A stretch of 12,052 nucleotides of DNA from Candidatus Nomurabacteria bacterium. Its GTDB lineage: Bacteria; Patescibacteriota; Minisyncoccia; Phycocordibacterales; UBA2100. The stretch lies in contig CALRIB010000021.1 in assembly GCA_943359705.1 (NCBI GenBank), positions 1 through 12,052 of the forward strand, in the 5' to 3' direction. Below are positions 11,934-12,052 of this stretch, one piece after another. Under the pieces are notes generated by a model, which ran no database searches, was not told where the DNA came from, and saw only the letters and a list, made by a program, of their open reading frames with translations. The translations under genes and the position numbers were made by a program. Position 1 is the stretch's first letter. Every line of letters starts with the position of its first letter.

Positions 11934-12052
11934 ATGTTTGCTGTGGCCAGCCTGTTCCATCGGCGGGTACTTTCCCGCAATAACCAGCACACCGATGGGT
12001 GCCTACACAAGGGTATGAACAATGAACATGCAACGGTTGCATGCAGCCGCCC
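11934..12052 (+). CDS. Partial small ORF of unknown function (runs off right edge)
   Basis: An ATG at 11934 opens a frame with no stop for the remaining 39 codons, starting MFAVASLFHRRVLSRNNQ. It has a strong SD, GAGGGGGAG (11922-11930), and begins 16 nt after the stop of the ACT gene, so it could be the next gene of that transcript. Against this, the DNA is unusually rich in inverted repeats (CCATCGG/CCGATGG at 11957-11998, CGGG/CCCG inside it, and a 17-bp palindrome at 12027-12043), which fits a structured RNA as well as a gene. The protein sequence matches nothing I know. Confidence 0.4.
   Translation, partial: MFAVASLFHRRVLSRNNQHTDGCLHKGMNNEHATVACSR
12027..12043. repeat. 17-bp perfect palindrome
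   Basis: CATGCAAC, a central G and GTTGCATG pair at all eight positions. It could be a protein-binding site or the stem of a short hairpin, and it lies within the open frame at the right edge. Confidence 0.7.

Noticed and set aside
1..12052. CRISPR array or cas operon to go with csx3
   Set aside because: I looked for regularly spaced repeats of 25-40 bp and for Cas proteins among the ORFs and saw none in this window.

Overview
The window looks like chromosomal DNA from a bacterium with a small, streamlined genome. My best guess is a member of the Candidate Phyla Radiation (Patescibacteria, Parcubacteria-like). The reasons are a trigger factor without its PPIase domain, a TrmB-family regulator, a compact gene layout, and housekeeping starts that mostly lack Shine-Dalgarno (SD) sequences and sit 6-8 nt after a -10-like hexamer, which suggests leaderless mRNAs. 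The phylum is an inference; there is no rRNA or marker phylogeny here.

Layout. Positions 1-290 (-) hold the 5' end of clpP. Positions 291-4321 hold an accessory block lying between clpP and tig, two genes that are usual neighbours in bacteria. It contains a TrmB-type regulator (-), and then on the + strand a protein with four CxxC knuckles, a stand-alone Csx3/Crn3-like protein, and a P-loop ATPase fused to a Nudix-like domain. Positions 4322-6638 (-) hold ppa, a proline-rich single-pass membrane protein and tig. Positions 6639-7130 hold a small three-helix membrane protein on the + strand, with a hairpin-rich leader and a bidirectional terminator. Positions 7136-11188 (-) hold a lysine/diaminopimelate operon in the order dapA-dapB-dapL-lysA. 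Divergent from it, 11276-11917 (+) encodes a protein with an HTH-like N-terminus and an ACT-like C-terminus. The start of one more small + strand ORF runs off the right end.

How they work together. DapA, DapB, DapL and LysA cover aspartate semialdehyde to lysine by the one-step aminotransferase route; only the epimerase DapF is not in the window. The divergent ACT protein is placed to sense an amino acid and control this operon, and a perfect 7+7 bp palindrome overlaps its -10 region. Trigger factor and ClpP belong to nascent-chain folding and proteolysis.

The most interesting part is 1139-4306. Csx3 is known as a ring nuclease that degrades the cyclic tetra-adenylate messenger of type III CRISPR systems, and in cyanobacteria it is fused to a P-loop/AAA domain. 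Here the Csx3 is followed by a separate Csx3-associated-type P-loop protein that carries a non-canonical Nudix domain, with no cas gene or CRISPR repeat in the window. Near-perfect palindromes overlap the promoters of both the CxxC-protein gene and csx3. This could be a CRISPR-independent nucleotide-signalling or defence module.
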